Assembly (NCBI GenBank): GCA_903847155.1
Contig: CAINCU010000054.1
Coordinates: 62,001-126,000 of the forward strand
Direction of reading: 5' to 3'
Source of the DNA: an uncultured Gallionellaceae bacterium
GTDB taxonomy: Bacteria > Pseudomonadota > Gammaproteobacteria > Burkholderiales > Gallionellaceae
Length of the DNA stretch: 64,000 bases
The notes under the pieces are model-generated. The model had not been told where the DNA came from, ran no database searches, and saw only the letters and a list, made by a program, of their open reading frames with translations. Every line of letters begins with the position of its first letter. The first letter of the stretch is position 1. A program made the position numbers and the translations under genes. Positions 45,880 to 55,736 of this stretch are shown here, one piece after another.

Positions 45880-47499
45880 ATGGCTGACGCAAACATCAAT
45901 TCGAATCCATCCATACTGCAATTGCTGATTGGCATTCCCAGTCAGCAAAAGCTCGGACTCATCGTGGCCATGGCGGCCACGGTCGCTCTGCTCGCCGGTT
46001 TGTGGATGTGGGGACAGACCCCGGATTACCGCGTGCTGTACGCCAACATGTCAGAAAACGACGGCGGTGCCGTGATCGAATCCCTGCAACAACAAAATAT
46101 TCCCTACAAGTTCTCCGAGGGCGGCACGCTGATGGTGCCGTCCGACAAGGTGCATGAAGTGCGCCTGCAAATGGCCGCGAAAGGCTTGCCCAAAGGCGGC
46201 ACGGTCGGCTTCGAGCTGATGGAAAACCAGAAATTCGGTACCAGCCAATTCCTCGAACAGGTCAATTATCAGCGTGCGCTGGAAGGCGAGCTGGCGCGCT
46301 CGGTGCAAACGTTGGCGGCGGTCGAAAATGCCCGCGTCCATCTGGCCATTCCCAAGCCCACGGTATTCGTCAAGGAAAAACAAAAACCCAGCGCATCGGT
46401 GGTGTTGGCATTACGTGCCGGTCGTTCGCTGGACGAAGGACAGGTCAATGCAATCGTGCATCTGATTTCCAGCAGCGTACCGGACATGCCGTCACAGAAC
46501 GTCACCGTGGTCGATCAAAGCGGCACGCTGCTGTCCAGCGCGCGCGACGGCGCACAATTGCTGGATGCCACGCAGCTCAAGTATGCAAGGCAGATCGAGC
46601 TGGATTACGTCAAGCGCATCGAAGACATCCTGTCGCCGATCACCGGCGTGCAGAACGTGCGCGCCCAAGTAACCGCCAACATGGATTTCGCAATCAGCGA
46701 ACAAACTTCGGAAATCTACAAACCGAACCAGCCGCCGAATCAAGCTGCGGTGCGCAGCATGCAAAGCGCGGAAACGCTGGACGGGATCAAGAACGTCGGC
46801 GGTGTGCCCGGTGCCTTGTCCAATCAGCCGCCGGTACCGGCGACTGCACCCATCGTCTCTCCGGCCAGCGCGCTTCCGGGGGCAGCCGGCAACAACGCGG
46901 CCAGCAATACGCACAAAGAGTCGACCACCAATTTCGAAGTGGATCGCACGATCGAACATGTCAAACAGCCCACCGGCAACATCAAGCGCTTATCGGTGGC
47001 CGTAGTGCTGAACAATCGCAACACTACCGATACTGATGGCAAGGCCATATCCACGCCCTATACCGATGATGAAAAAGCGCAGATAACCGCACTGGTCAAA
47101 GAGGCGGTCGGCTTCGATGATAAGCGCGGCGACACGCTGAACTTGCTCAACAGCGCCTTTAACGACAAGCAGGAAGTGCTGCCGGAAACTCCATTTTATA
47201 AACAACCTGACGTGATCGCGCTGGTGAAAGATACTTTAAAATATCTGCTGATTGCAGGCGGTGTCGGTTTCCTGCTGTTCGGCATCATCAAGCCGGCGTT
47301 CAAGTCTGTGGCGGAACAGGCAGCCGCACAACAGGAAGCCTATGAGTATAGCCATCAAGCCAATGAAACAGTTGATTACACCGCGCAGCGAGCTGTGCAT
47401 TCCTACGACAATAATTTGCAAGTCGCCAAACAACTGGCCAAGGACGACCCCAAGATCGTCGCTACCGTGGTCAAGGAGTGGGTGAGCAAAGATGAGTGA
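45880..47499 (+). CDS. fliF: Flagellar MS-ring protein FliF
   Basis: The 539-residue protein builds the MS ring, the base of the flagellum. Two membrane helices flank a periplasmic part: first at residues 27-46 (GLIVAMAATVALLAGLWMWG), second at about 448-468. Ring-building motifs include DYRVLYANMSENDGGAVIES, FGTSQFLEQVNYQRALEGEL, and LAIPKPTVFVKEKQKPSASV. The C-terminal FliG-binding tail (HSYDNNLQVAKQLAKDDPKI) is typical. It starts the fliFGHIJKLMNOPQR run and overlaps fliG. Confidence 0.96.
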   Translation: MADANINSNPSILQLLIGIPSQQKLGLIVAMAATVALLAGLWMWGQTPDYRVLYANMSENDGGAVIESLQQQNIPYKFSEGGTLMVPSDKVHEVRLQMAAKGLPKGGTVGFELMENQKFGTSQFLEQVNYQRALEGELARSVQTLAAVENARVHLAIPKPTVFVKEKQKPSASVVLALRAGRSLDEGQVNAIVHLISSSVPDMPSQNVTVVDQSGTLLSSARDGAQLLDATQLKYARQIELDYVKRIEDILSPITGVQNVRAQVTANMDFAISEQTSEIYKPNQPPNQAAVRSMQSAETLDGIKNVGGVPGALSNQPPVPATAPIVSPASALPGAAGNNAASNTHKESTTNFEVDRTIEHVKQPTGNIKRLSVAVVLNNRNTTDTDGKAISTPYTDDEKAQITALVKEAVGFDDKRGDTLNLLNSAFNDKQEVLPETPFYKQPDVIALVKDTLKYLLIAGGVGFLLFGIIKPAFKSVAEQAAAQQEAYEYSHQANETVDYTAQRAVHSYDNNLQVAKQLAKDDPKIVATVVKEWVSKDE

Positions 47500-48484
47500 C
47501 GCCGGTATCAACAAAAGTGCCATCCTGCTCATGACGCTGGGCGAGGATGAAGCTGCTGAAGTGATGAAATTCCTTGAGCCCAAGGAAGTGCAAAAGATCA
47601 GCACCGCCATGGTCGCTTTGAAAAACTTGTCGCGCGACGAAATCGCCGAGGTATTCGACGAGTTCCATCAGCTCGCTTCCGAAAAGACCACCATCGGCAT
47701 GGACTCTGGCGATTACATCCGCAACATGTTGAACAAGGCGCTGGGCGACGACAAAGCCGCCGGGCTGCTGGATCGCATCCTGCACAGCAGCGACACCAGC
47801 GGCATCGAGAGTCTGAAATGGATGGATGCCAGCTCGGTGGCTGATCTGGTCACTAACGAACACCCGCAGATCATCGCTACCATCATGGTGCATCTGGATC
47901 CGGATCAGGCCGCTTCCGTGATTGCCCTATTGCCCGAGCGTATCCGCAACGATGTGTTGCTGCGTATCGCCACGCTGGACAGCGTGCAGCCGACGGCACT
48001 GCGCGAGCTGAACGATGTGATGACCAAATTATTGTCGGGTAACGCCATCTCCAAGAAGAGCATACGCGGCGGCGCAAAGGCCGCTGCCGAAATCCTCAAC
48101 TACATCGGCAGCACGCAGGAAGTCATGCTGGAATCGGTGCGCAATCAGGATCCCGAATTAGCGCAAAAGATCATGGACGAAATGTTCGTGTTCGAGGATC
48201 TGCTTGAAATCGAGGATCGCAGCATCCAGATGATATTGCGCGAAGTGCAATCCGAATCGCTTATCGTCGCCCTCAAAGGCGCCAGCGAAGAATTGCGCGA
48301 GAAGATATTCAAAAACATGTCGCAACGCGCCGCCGAGATGCTGCGCGAAGATCTGGAATCGAAAGGCCCGGTCAAGCTCAGCGAAGTGGAATCGGAACAG
48401 AAAGAAATTCTCAAGATCGTGCGCCGCTTGTCGGACGAAGGTCAGGTCGTGATCGGCGGCAAGGGAGAAGATGCCTATGTCTGA
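47492..48484 (+). CDS. fliG: Flagellar motor switch protein FliG
   Basis: The 330-residue rotor protein binds FliF and meets the stator. Domains include the N-terminal FliF-binding part (NKSAILLMTLGEDEAAEVMK), the middle domain with EHPQIIATIMVHLDPDQAAS, and the torque helix at the C-terminus (LREKIFKNMSQRAAEMLRED) with its charged residues kept. It overlaps fliF by 8 bp and fliH by 14 bp or 8 bp depending on the fliH start. Confidence 0.97.
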   Translation: MSDAGINKSAILLMTLGEDEAAEVMKFLEPKEVQKISTAMVALKNLSRDEIAEVFDEFHQLASEKTTIGMDSGDYIRNMLNKALGDDKAAGLLDRILHSSDTSGIESLKWMDASSVADLVTNEHPQIIATIMVHLDPDQAASVIALLPERIRNDVLLRIATLDSVQPTALRELNDVMTKLLSGNAISKKSIRGGAKAAAEILNYIGSTQEVMLESVRNQDPELAQKIMDEMFVFEDLLEIEDRSIQMILREVQSESLIVALKGASEELREKIFKNMSQRAAEMLREDLESKGPVKLSEVESEQKEILKIVRRLSDEGQVVIGGKGEDAYV

Positions 48485-49121
48485 TCCCTCGGACACCGCG
48501 CTATTTCAGGAACCACAGGAGCCTGAAAAACTTACCGCTTATCAACGCTGGGAATTGCCTGCCTTTGAAAACGGTCGAACTCTCGCACGCAATATCGGAC
48601 TGCCCACCGCCGTGGAAGTCGAACAGATGCAACAGCAAGCGCGCGACGAAGGTTATGCGGAAGGCCAGCAACGCGGCCATGCCGAGGGCATGCAACAAGC
48701 TGCTCAGCAGATTCAACGCATGACAGCGTTGATGAATTTGCTTGAACAGCAAGTGGACGAGCAAGTCGCGCAAGAATTGATGGGACTGGCGCTGGACATC
48801 GCGCGTCAAGTCATCCAGCAATCCCTCAAAGTGCAACCTGAACTACTGCTGTCAGCCGTGCGTGAAGCCATCGGCAGCTTGCCGATTTTCAATCATGGTG
48901 CGCACTTGATTCTGCACCCCGACGATGCATCACTGGTGCGCGAACGGATGGGTGAACAGTTGGCGCACTCCGGCTGGAAAATTTTGGAAGATGTGCGCAT
49001 GGTACGCGGTGGCGCACGTTTGGAAACAGCCAACAGCCAAGTTGACGCCTCGCTGGAAGCACGCTGGAAACGAGTCATCGCCGCGATGGGGCAGGATGCT
49101 CCATGGTTGATACAGGAATAA
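48471..49121 (+). CDS. fliH: Flagellar assembly protein FliH
   Basis: The 216-residue regulator of the FliI ATPase has an acidic N-terminus (AYQRWELPAFENG). Gly-rich AxxxGxxxG helices (ARDEGYAEGQQRGHAEGMQQ, residues 57-76) are typical of FliH. The C-terminal domain has LALDIARQVIQQSLKV and LHPDDASLVRERMG. Two in-frame starts lie at 48471 and 48477. The longer is listed, while the second (MSDPSDT) is equally likely. Confidence 0.92.
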   Translation: MPMSDPSDTALFQEPQEPEKLTAYQRWELPAFENGRTLARNIGLPTAVEVEQMQQQARDEGYAEGQQRGHAEGMQQAAQQIQRMTALMNLLEQQVDEQVAQELMGLALDIARQVIQQSLKVQPELLLSAVREAIGSLPIFNHGAHLILHPDDASLVRERMGEQLAHSGWKILEDVRMVRGGARLETANSQVDASLEARWKRVIAAMGQDAPWLIQE

Positions 49122-49174
49122 CAAAATTCATGCATAAGAGCACTATTTTGTATCAGCGAAGCCTAAAATAAATT

Positions 49175-50575
49175 ATGAATGCTCACCATCAACGCTGGCA
49201 GGAAGTTTTGCAACTGAATCGCTCGTTGGCGATGCAGAGCACGCCCATGTTAGTGAGCGGCCGCTTGACCAAAGTCACCGGACTGGTGATGGAAGCAGTT
49301 GGCCTGCGCATGGCAGTGGGCAGCACTTGCTGGATAGAACTACCGAACAACCGCATCGAAGCGGAAGTAGTTGGCTTCGCTGGTGAAAGGCTGTTCTTGA
49401 TGCCGGAGAACGATGTGCAAGGACTGGTTCCCGGTGCGCGCGTGATTCCGGCCGAACCACTACTGCGCGTACCTACCACCATGGGGCAGCATCAGACGCA
49501 ACGACGCAGAACAATAGATTCGGCACGACATCTGCCGGTAGGCGAGCATTTGCTGGGACGCGTGCTGGACGGCGCAGGCCGTCCACTGGATCGATTCGGT
49601 GCATTAATGGAGGGCAAGAGCGCGCCGCTGCAAAGCCGCCCGATCAATCCGCTGGAGCGCGCCGCAATCAACACTGCACTGGATGTCGGGGTGCGCGCAA
49701 TCAACAGTCTACTCACCGTCGGACGCGGCCAGCGCATGGGTCTGTTCGCCGGTTCCGGTGTCGGTAAGAGCGTGTTGCTCGGCATGATGGCGCGCTACAC
49801 CAGCGCCGACGTGATCGTAGTCGGCCTGATCGGCGAACGCGGCCGCGAAGTGAAGGAATTTATCACCGACATTCTGGGCAAACAAGGATTGGCGCGATCG
49901 GTGGTGGTCGCCGCCCCAGCCGACACCAGCCCCTTGATGCGCATGCAAGGTGCCGCTTACGCCACCACCATTGCCGAATATTTCCGCGATCAGGGCAAAA
50001 ACGTGCTGCTCATCATGGATTCGCTCACACGCTACGCTATGGCACAACGCGAGATCGCGCTGGCCATTGGCGAGCCGCCCGCCACCAAAGGCTACCCGCC
50101 TTCGGTGTTTGCCAAGTTGCCGCAACTGGTGGAACGAGCGGGCAACGGTTCGGAAGGTGGCGGTTCGATCACCGCGTTCTACACTGTGTTGACCGAAGGC
50201 GACGATCAGCAAGATCCCATCGCCGACAGCGCGCGTGCCATTCTCGACGGTCATATCGTACTCTCCCGCCGCTTGGCCGAATCGGGTCACTATCCAGCCA
50301 TAGACATCGAATCCTCGATCAGCCGTGCGATGAATCATCTGGTCAGTCCGCAACATTTTTCACAAGTGCAGCGTTTCAAACACTTGTATGCGCATTACCA
50401 GCGCAACCACGATCTGATCAGCGTCGGCGCCTATGTGCCGGGTAGCGACCCCTTGCTGGATGAAGCCATCGCACTTTATCCGCGCATGGAACAATATCTC
50501 AAGCAAGGCATGTATGAGGCGGAACCTCTCAAAGCGAGCATGGATCAGTTCACAGCATTATTCGCCAACCGATAA
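49175..50575 (+). CDS. fliI: Flagellum-specific ATPase FliI
   Basis: The 466-residue ATPase energises export of flagellar proteins. Walker A is [15 protein letters not shown] near residue 190, Walker B lies in [20 protein letters not shown], and the C-terminal part has [12 protein letters not shown]. The family length matches. A gap of 53 bp separates it from fliH, unlike its tightly packed neighbours, so an internal promoter or processing site is possible. Confidence 0.97.
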   Translation: MNAHHQRWQEVLQLNRSLAMQSTPMLVSGRLTKVTGLVMEAVGLRMAVGSTCWIELPNNRIEAEVVGFAGERLFLMPENDVQGLVPGARVIPAEPLLRVPTTMGQHQTQRRRTIDSARHLPVGEHLLGRVLDGAGRPLDRFGALMEGKSAPLQSRPINPLERAAINTALDVGVRAINSLLTVGRGQRMGLFAGSGVGKSVLLGMMARYTSADVIVVGLIGERGREVKEFITDILGKQGLARSVVVAAPADTSPLMRMQGAAYATTIAEYFRDQGKNVLLIMDSLTRYAMAQREIALAIGEPPATKGYPPSVFAKLPQLVERAGNGSEGGGSITAFYTVLTEGDDQQDPIADSARAILDGHIVLSRRLAESGHYPAIDIESSISRAMNHLVSPQHFSQVQRFKHLYAHYQRNHDLISVGAYVPGSDPLLDEAIALYPRMEQYLKQGMYEAEPLKASMDQFTALFANR

Positions 50576-50587
50576 TTAACCCAAGCC

Positions 50588-51049
50588 ATGACCAAACCTT
50601 TTTCCCTGCAGCCGTTGGTTCATCTGGCGCAACAAAAAAACAATGCCGCCACGCGCAAGCTCGGCCAACTCAACCAGCAGCACCAATCTGCGCAGGAAAA
50701 AATGAATGCCTTGCAGCAATATCGCAAGGACTATCAGGCAAAATTTCAGGAATCTATAAAACTTGGGATGGAGCCGGCCGACCTGCGCAATTTTCAGGAC
50801 TTCATCAATCGTCTGGATCAGGCTATACGCCAGCAAAAGACTGCCATCGAACAATCCGAAAATTCGGTGCAAACAGGTCGCCATGAATTGAGGGACGCCA
50901 CGCGCAAGATGAAATCCTTCGATACGCTTGCGCAGCGCCATATCGAGTCGGAGAGAAAACTGGAAGCAAAATCCGAACAACGTATACAAGATGAACAGTC
51001 GGGGCGCTTTGCCTCTTTGCATTCAGCAGAAAAACAGAACGAGAAATAG
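50588..51049 (+). CDS. fliJ: Flagellar export chaperone FliJ
   Basis: The 153-residue protein is nearly all helical coiled coil, as in FliJ, which couples FliI to the export gate. Typical stretches are PLVHLAQQKNNAATRKLGQL and LRNFQDFINRLDQAIRQQKT, with a final basic segment (AQRHIESERKLEAKSEQR). It follows fliI by 12 bp. Low sequence conservation is normal for FliJ, so the call rests on length, helix plan and order. Confidence 0.9.
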   Translation: MTKPFSLQPLVHLAQQKNNAATRKLGQLNQQHQSAQEKMNALQQYRKDYQAKFQESIKLGMEPADLRNFQDFINRLDQAIRQQKTAIEQSENSVQTGRHELRDATRKMKSFDTLAQRHIESERKLEAKSEQRIQDEQSGRFASLHSAEKQNEK

Positions 51050-51066
51050 ATTACAAGGGGAACAAC

Positions 51067-52152
51067 ATGAGCATGAGCAATTTGCCTATCTCGTCCAACG
51101 CCGTACCGGCAAGCAACAATACTGCAGCCCAGAACAACAGCGCCTCCGGTACGAGCGACGACAACACACAAAATGCGCAACCGTTCGGAGATGTACTGGC
51201 TCGAAGCATCTCCGGCCAGCCGAATTCGAATGTAAAAAAATCGGACGCATCGAATGCCGCCGCTTCCGACACACAACCCGATGCAGTGAATGGTGCCGAC
51301 AGCACCAGTCAATTGCCTGCCGACCTGTTGGCCAGCCTGATGCCGCATGCTGCTGTAGCCGTTGCCGGGCAAACCGGTGCTTCCGTGCAGGCATCAGTTC
51401 AGCCATCTGAAATCAAGGATTCAAGTGCAATCTTGCAGGGAAAGCTCAAGTCAACGACTGATGCCAAGAATCTCGTAGCAGGGAGCACCGTCACCCCGGC
51501 GGCTTTGCCAACCAAGACTGCTGCCCAGCCGAGCAATACCGAGATTTTTGCCGATGCTCTGAATAGTGCGGCAGGAGTTGCCGCTGCCAAACCTGTCGCG
51601 TTGAATGCGCAATCCGAAGGATTCGCCACCCAGCCAATACAGCAAGCCGCCGCGCCCGCCGTTACCGCGCCGCAAGTCATGCCCAACCTCTCTCCGCTGG
51701 CTGCGCAAGCTACGCAGCTCGTGATCGACACTCCGTTCACCCAGAATCGCTGGGGCGACGAGTTCAGCCAGAAGATCACCTGGCTGGCTACTTCCAACAA
51801 AGATCAAAGTGCCGAATTGCATCTCAATCCGCCGCATCTGGGACCGCTGGATGTGGTGCTAAAAATCAGTGGCGACCAGGCAACCGCACAATTCACCTCA
51901 CACCACGCGGCGGTACGCGAAGCCATAGAACAGGCCATGCCAAAATTGCGCGATATGCTGGCCAACAATGGGATCATGCTGGGAAATACCACGGTCAGCG
52001 ACCAAACTCCGCGCGAGCAACGCGGCGATTCCGGCAACCAGCGCCAAACTTCGCAAAATGGAAGTGTTCTGGAAACAGTGACATCCACTGCCACCACTAC
52101 ATTGGTGTCCCCTATTGCCCGACATAACGGTATAGTTGATATATTCGCCTGA
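51067..52152 (+). CDS. fliK: Flagellar hook-length control protein FliK
   Basis: The 361-residue protein has a long disordered N-terminal ruler, rich in Ala, Ser, Gln and Thr (residues 1-220). The compact C-terminal domain has WGDEFSQKITWLATSNKDQS, AELHLNPPHLGPLDVVLKIS and FTSHHAAVREAIEQAMPKLR, the Flg_hook fold that switches export specificity when the hook reaches full length. Its position between fliJ and fliL is standard. A GGGGAA ribosome binding site precedes the start. Confidence 0.93.
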   Translation: MSMSNLPISSNAVPASNNTAAQNNSASGTSDDNTQNAQPFGDVLARSISGQPNSNVKKSDASNAAASDTQPDAVNGADSTSQLPADLLASLMPHAAVAVAGQTGASVQASVQPSEIKDSSAILQGKLKSTTDAKNLVAGSTVTPAALPTKTAAQPSNTEIFADALNSAAGVAAAKPVALNAQSEGFATQPIQQAAAPAVTAPQVMPNLSPLAAQATQLVIDTPFTQNRWGDEFSQKITWLATSNKDQSAELHLNPPHLGPLDVVLKISGDQATAQFTSHHAAVREAIEQAMPKLRDMLANNGIMLGNTTVSDQTPREQRGDSGNQRQTSQNGSVLETVTSTATTTLVSPIARHNGIVDIFA

Positions 52153-52242
52153 AATCTAATTAAGGCTGCTTTCCCCACTTTTTCTCTGGATGGCAGGCGA
52201 TAACTTAACGAGACAATCACCATCACTCGAAAGGAATCGAAA

Positions 52243-52860
52243 ATGGCAACAAAACCACCCGCCCGCCCATCAACTCCCTCCGCACCAGCCGCAAAAGCGG
52301 AAGCGGCGGTCGTTGTTGTGCCGCCAAAAAGCCACAAATTGCTCATTATCGTGGTTGTTTTGCTGGTATTGATAATCGCTGGTGGAGCTGGCTGGTATTT
52401 CACCAGAAGTCACGCACCTGACGCTTCTCATGTTGCCGAGGCCAAGGTCGAGCCTGTCATGGAAGCCAAATTCATTCCGTTGGGCGAAAAATTCACCGTC
52501 AACCTGCAACGCGAGGAAGGCGATCAATATTTGCAGGCCGGCATCATGCTGAAAATTCTGGACCCTATGCTGGAAGAAAAGATCAAATTGAACATGCCTG
52601 AGCTGCGCAGCAAATTACTGTTCCTGCTTTCCAGCAAGAAACCGTCAGAACTGGTGAGCATTGAAGGCAAACAAGAACTGGTGCAGCAAATCATCGCGAT
52701 GACCAATACGACACTGGGTGTGAATGCGGCAGCAGCACACAGCGACAAACATGGCGTTGCAGCAGCTTCCGCAGTAACCGCTGCCGCGCCAGTGATTGCA
52801 GCAGGACCAAATAAAGCCGGTGTCGTTGATGTGCTGTTTACCGACTTCATTATCCAATAA
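52243..52860 (+). CDS. fliL: Flagellar basal body-associated protein FliL
   Basis: The 205-residue inner-membrane protein has a Pro/Ala-rich cytoplasmic start, a membrane helix at about residues 30-50 (LLIIVVVLLVLIIAGGAGWY), and a periplasmic FliL domain (FIPLGEKFTVNLQREEGDQY, MLEEKIKLNMPELRSKLLFL). FliL forms a ring around the stator units. An Ala-rich insert (NAAAAHSDKHGVAAASAVTA) near residue 170 precedes the C-terminal VDVLFTDFIIQ. The usual family length is about 160-180, so this is a longer version. Confidence 0.93.
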   Translation: MATKPPARPSTPSAPAAKAEAAVVVVPPKSHKLLIIVVVLLVLIIAGGAGWYFTRSHAPDASHVAEAKVEPVMEAKFIPLGEKFTVNLQREEGDQYLQAGIMLKILDPMLEEKIKLNMPELRSKLLFLLSSKKPSELVSIEGKQELVQQIIAMTNTTLGVNAAAAHSDKHGVAAASAVTAAAPVIAAGPNKAGVVDVLFTDFIIQ

Positions 52861-52875
52861 TGCAGAGTTGATGCC

Positions 52876-53874
52876 ATGAGCGAATTCTTATCCCAGGACG
52901 AAGTAGACTCGCTGTTGCGGGGTGTCACGGGTGAGACCGAGGAATCCAAGCCGGATCTCAATGATGGTGCTGTGCGTCCCTACAACATGGCGACGCAGGA
53001 GCGCATCGTGCGTGGGCGCATGCCCACCATGGAGATCATCAACGAGCGTTTTGCGCGGCTGTTCCGCATCGCGCTGTACAACTTCATCCATCGCAGCTCC
53101 GAGGTTTCGGTCGGCCCGGTGAAGGTGATGAAATTTTCCGAGTTCATCCGCAACCTGCCGGTTCCGGCCAATCTCAACCTGGTACAGGTCAAACCGTTGC
53201 GCGGCACAGCGCTGTTCATCTTCGATCCCAATCTGGTGTTCATGGTGGTGGACAGTTTGTTCGGCGGCGATGGCCGTTTCCACACCCGTGTGGAAGGCCG
53301 CGAATTCACGCAGACGGAACATCGCATCATCCAGAAGATGCTGGAAGTAGTATTCGAAACCTATACCAAATCCTGGGAATCGGTGCAAAAGCTGGAGTTC
53401 GAATTCCAGCGCTCGGAAGTCAATCCGCAATTCGCCAATATCGCCACGCCGAACGAAGTGGTGGTGGTAACCACCTTTGAGGTGGAATTCACCGGTGTTG
53501 GCGGTTCCATCCACATCTGCATGCCTTACGCGATGATCGAACCGATCCGCGAATTGCTTTACAGCACCATGCAGGGCGATCATGTCATCGCCGACAAGCG
53601 CTGGTTGCATCTGCTGTCCAAACAGATCCAGTCGGCCGACATCGAACTCACTGCCGTACTGGGGCATGCCCGTGTCACGCTGGAGCAAGTACTCAGCATG
53701 CGCAATGACGACATTATTCCACTCGATGTTCCAGAGAATGTCAGTGTAATGGTGGATAGCATACCGGTGATGGAATGCAAATATGGCGTTTCAAATGCGC
53801 ATTACGCGCTCAAAGTCGAGAAAATGCTGGCCGCCGAAAGCGGCGAACCATTGAATGGAGGAAAACATGGCTGA
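52876..53874 (+). CDS. fliM: Flagellar motor switch protein FliM
   Basis: The 332-residue C-ring protein binds phosphorylated CheY through its N-terminus (FLSQDEVDSLLRG, residues 4-16). The middle domain carries MEIINERFARLFRIALYNFI and the GGDGRFHTRVEGREFT loop. The C-terminal SpoA domain (ARVTLEQVLSMRNDDIIPLD) joins FliN. It is separated from fliL by 15 bp and overlaps the fliN start by 8 bp. Confidence 0.97.
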   Translation: MSEFLSQDEVDSLLRGVTGETEESKPDLNDGAVRPYNMATQERIVRGRMPTMEIINERFARLFRIALYNFIHRSSEVSVGPVKVMKFSEFIRNLPVPANLNLVQVKPLRGTALFIFDPNLVFMVVDSLFGGDGRFHTRVEGREFTQTEHRIIQKMLEVVFETYTKSWESVQKLEFEFQRSEVNPQFANIATPNEVVVVTTFEVEFTGVGGSIHICMPYAMIEPIRELLYSTMQGDHVIADKRWLHLLSKQIQSADIELTAVLGHARVTLEQVLSMRNDDIIPLDVPENVSVMVDSIPVMECKYGVSNAHYALKVEKMLAAESGEPLNGGKHG

Positions 53875-54259
53875 CGAAACCGCACAACAAATTTCCGCAG
53901 ACGACTGGGGTTCCGCCATGGCGGAACAGGCTGCCGCTCCTGCCGCGCAACCGCATGTATTTGAGCAGTTGGCCGGAACAGGCGGAGCGACCGCACATAA
54001 CGATCTGGACATGATCCTCGACATTCCGGTGCAACTGACCGTGGAACTTGGACGCACCAAAATGCCGATCAAAAACCTACTGCAACTGGCACAAGGTTCA
54101 GTCGTCGAACTGGCCGGCATGGCCGGCGAACCGCTGGACGTGCTTATCAACGGCTTTCTCATCGCGCAGGGCGAAGTAGTGGTGGTAAACGACAAGTTGG
54201 GCATCCGTCTCACCGACATCATCACGCCGTCCGAACGACTGCGTCGCATCAATAAATAG
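53867..54259 (+). CDS. fliN: Flagellar motor switch protein FliN
   Basis: The 130-residue C-ring protein has a variable acidic N-terminus and a SpoA domain from residue 50 (NDLDMILDIPVQLTVELGRT, then LAQGSVVELAGMAGEPLDVL, and GEVVVVNDKLGIRLTDIITP). The start is the ATG at 53867, because a strong GGAGG ribosome binding site lies 7 bp before it. An earlier in-frame ATG at 53855 would place that site inside the gene. It assembles with FliM below the MS ring. Confidence 0.96.
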   Translation: MADETAQQISADDWGSAMAEQAAAPAAQPHVFEQLAGTGGATAHNDLDMILDIPVQLTVELGRTKMPIKNLLQLAQGSVVELAGMAGEPLDVLINGFLIAQGEVVVVNDKLGIRLTDIITPSERLRRINK

Positions 54260-54273
54260 CAGGAATATCCATC

Positions 54274-54717
54274 ATGTTTACACGCATCCTTGCTGCCCTG
54301 ATCGCAGCATTCGCCTCGCCGCTCGCCCTTGCAGCAGAAACTGTAAGACCTGTTTTCACCCCGCCGCCTACCGCGACCTTATCTTCCGGTAGCGTACTGC
54401 AAGTAGTCTTGAGTTTGCTGCTGGTATTAGCTGCGGTGGTTATGGTGGCTTGGGTATTGAAACGTATCAACCTGCCGCAGCAAGGCGCAGGCAATGCGCT
54501 CAAAGTCATCAGCGGGGTAGCTGTAGGCCAACGCGAACGCATCGTGCTGGTGGAAGTGAATGACACATGGCTGGTGGTCGGTGTCGCACCTGGACAAGTG
54601 AACGCATTGCACACCATGCCCAAAGGTTCTTTACCTTCATCTTCGAACGCCGCAACAGACGGCGGCGACAAATTTCAGAGCTGGTTGAAGCAGATGATGG
54701 AGAAGCGCAATGCGTAG
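54274..54717 (+). CDS. fliO: Flagellar biosynthesis protein FliO
   Basis: The 147-residue membrane protein has a signal-like N-terminus ([20 protein letters not shown]) and a membrane helix at about residues 42-62 ([20 protein letters not shown]). A small cytoplasmic domain follows ([35 protein letters not shown]), as in FliO, which supports FliP assembly into the export gate. It overlaps fliP by 8 bp. Confidence 0.92.
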   Translation: MFTRILAALIAAFASPLALAAETVRPVFTPPPTATLSSGSVLQVVLSLLLVLAAVVMVAWVLKRINLPQQGAGNALKVISGVAVGQRERIVLVEVNDTWLVVGVAPGQVNALHTMPKGSLPSSSNAATDGGDKFQSWLKQMMEKRNA

Positions 54718-55456
54718 TCGTTTCTTATTTGTCACACTCATACTGTTTGCGCTTGCCACTTCTGCGCAAGCTGCCGAGACCGGCTTGCTGGCGCTGTCCA
54801 GTACGCCCGCTCCCGGCGGCGGACAAACTTACACGCTGAGCCTGCAAACGCTAATCCTAATCTCATCGCTCACCTTCCTGCCCGCCATCTTGTTGATGAT
54901 GACCGGATTCACGCGCATCATCATCGTGCTGGGGCTGTTGCGTTCCGCTATTGGCACACCTTCATCACCACCAAATCAGGTGCTGATCGGACTGGCTTTG
55001 TTCCTCACTTTTTTCGTGATGTCGCCGGTGCTCGACAAGATATACGCGGAAGCTTACCTGCCATATAGCCAAAACAAAATGTCGCTGGGACAGGCTTATG
55101 ACATCGGTAGTGTTCCGCTCAAACAATTCATGCTGCGCCAGACGCGCGAAACCGATCTCGCCTTGTTCGTGCGTATTTCCAATAGCGAAGCCTTGGAAAG
55201 CCCGGATCAAGTGCCGCTAAAAATATTGGTCCCGGCCTACGTCACCAGCGAATTGAAGACCGCGTTCCAAATCGGCTTCGTGATTTTCATTCCCTTCCTC
55301 ATCATCGACATGGTGGTGGCCAGCGTGCTGATGTCGATGGGTATGATGATGGTGTCGCCTTCCGTTATTTCTTTGCCGTTCAAGATCATGCTGTTCGTGC
55401 TGGCGGACGGCTGGAACTTGCTGATCGGCTCGTTGGTGCAGAGCTTTTATACATGA
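54710..55456 (+). CDS. fliP: Flagellar export-gate protein FliP
   Basis: The 248-residue core protein of the type III export gate has a signal peptide (residues 1-22), four membrane helices and the family motifs [20 protein letters not shown], the [20 protein letters not shown] block and the [20 protein letters not shown] helix. Five FliP subunits with FliQ and FliR form the gate. It overlaps fliO by 8 bp. Confidence 0.97.
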   Translation: MRSRFLFVTLILFALATSAQAAETGLLALSSTPAPGGGQTYTLSLQTLILISSLTFLPAILLMMTGFTRIIIVLGLLRSAIGTPSSPPNQVLIGLALFLTFFVMSPVLDKIYAEAYLPYSQNKMSLGQAYDIGSVPLKQFMLRQTRETDLALFVRISNSEALESPDQVPLKILVPAYVTSELKTAFQIGFVIFIPFLIIDMVVASVLMSMGMMMVSPSVISLPFKIMLFVLADGWNLLIGSLVQSFYT

Positions 55457-55463
55457 GGTGAGC

Positions 55464-55733
55464 ATGACTCCTGAATCCGTAATGACCTTAGGTCAACAAG
55501 CCATCGAACTGACATTGCTGGTATCCGCGCCGTTACTGCTCACTGCACTGGTAATCGGTCTGGCGGTCAGCATCTTTCAGGCCGCTACCCAGATCAACGA
55601 AATGACGCTGTCATTCATTCCAAAATTGGCGGGCATTTTCCTCGCGTTATTATTCGCGGGGCACTGGATGATCGGTTTGCTGGTCGATTACATGACCCGC
55701 CTGTACAGCAACATTCCCTATCTGGTCGGGTAA
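55464..55733 (+). CDS. fliQ: Flagellar export-gate protein FliQ
   Basis: The 89-residue protein has two membrane helices (residues 15-40 and 50-78) and the FliQ motif ALVIGLAVSIFQAATQINEM. The ATG at 55464 is preferred over the upstream GTG at 55458, because GAGGTGA then acts as its ribosome binding site. It lies 7 bp after fliP. Confidence 0.96.
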   Translation: MTPESVMTLGQQAIELTLLVSAPLLLTALVIGLAVSIFQAATQINEMTLSFIPKLAGIFLALLFAGHWMIGLLVDYMTRLYSNIPYLVG

Positions 55734-55736
55734 TAC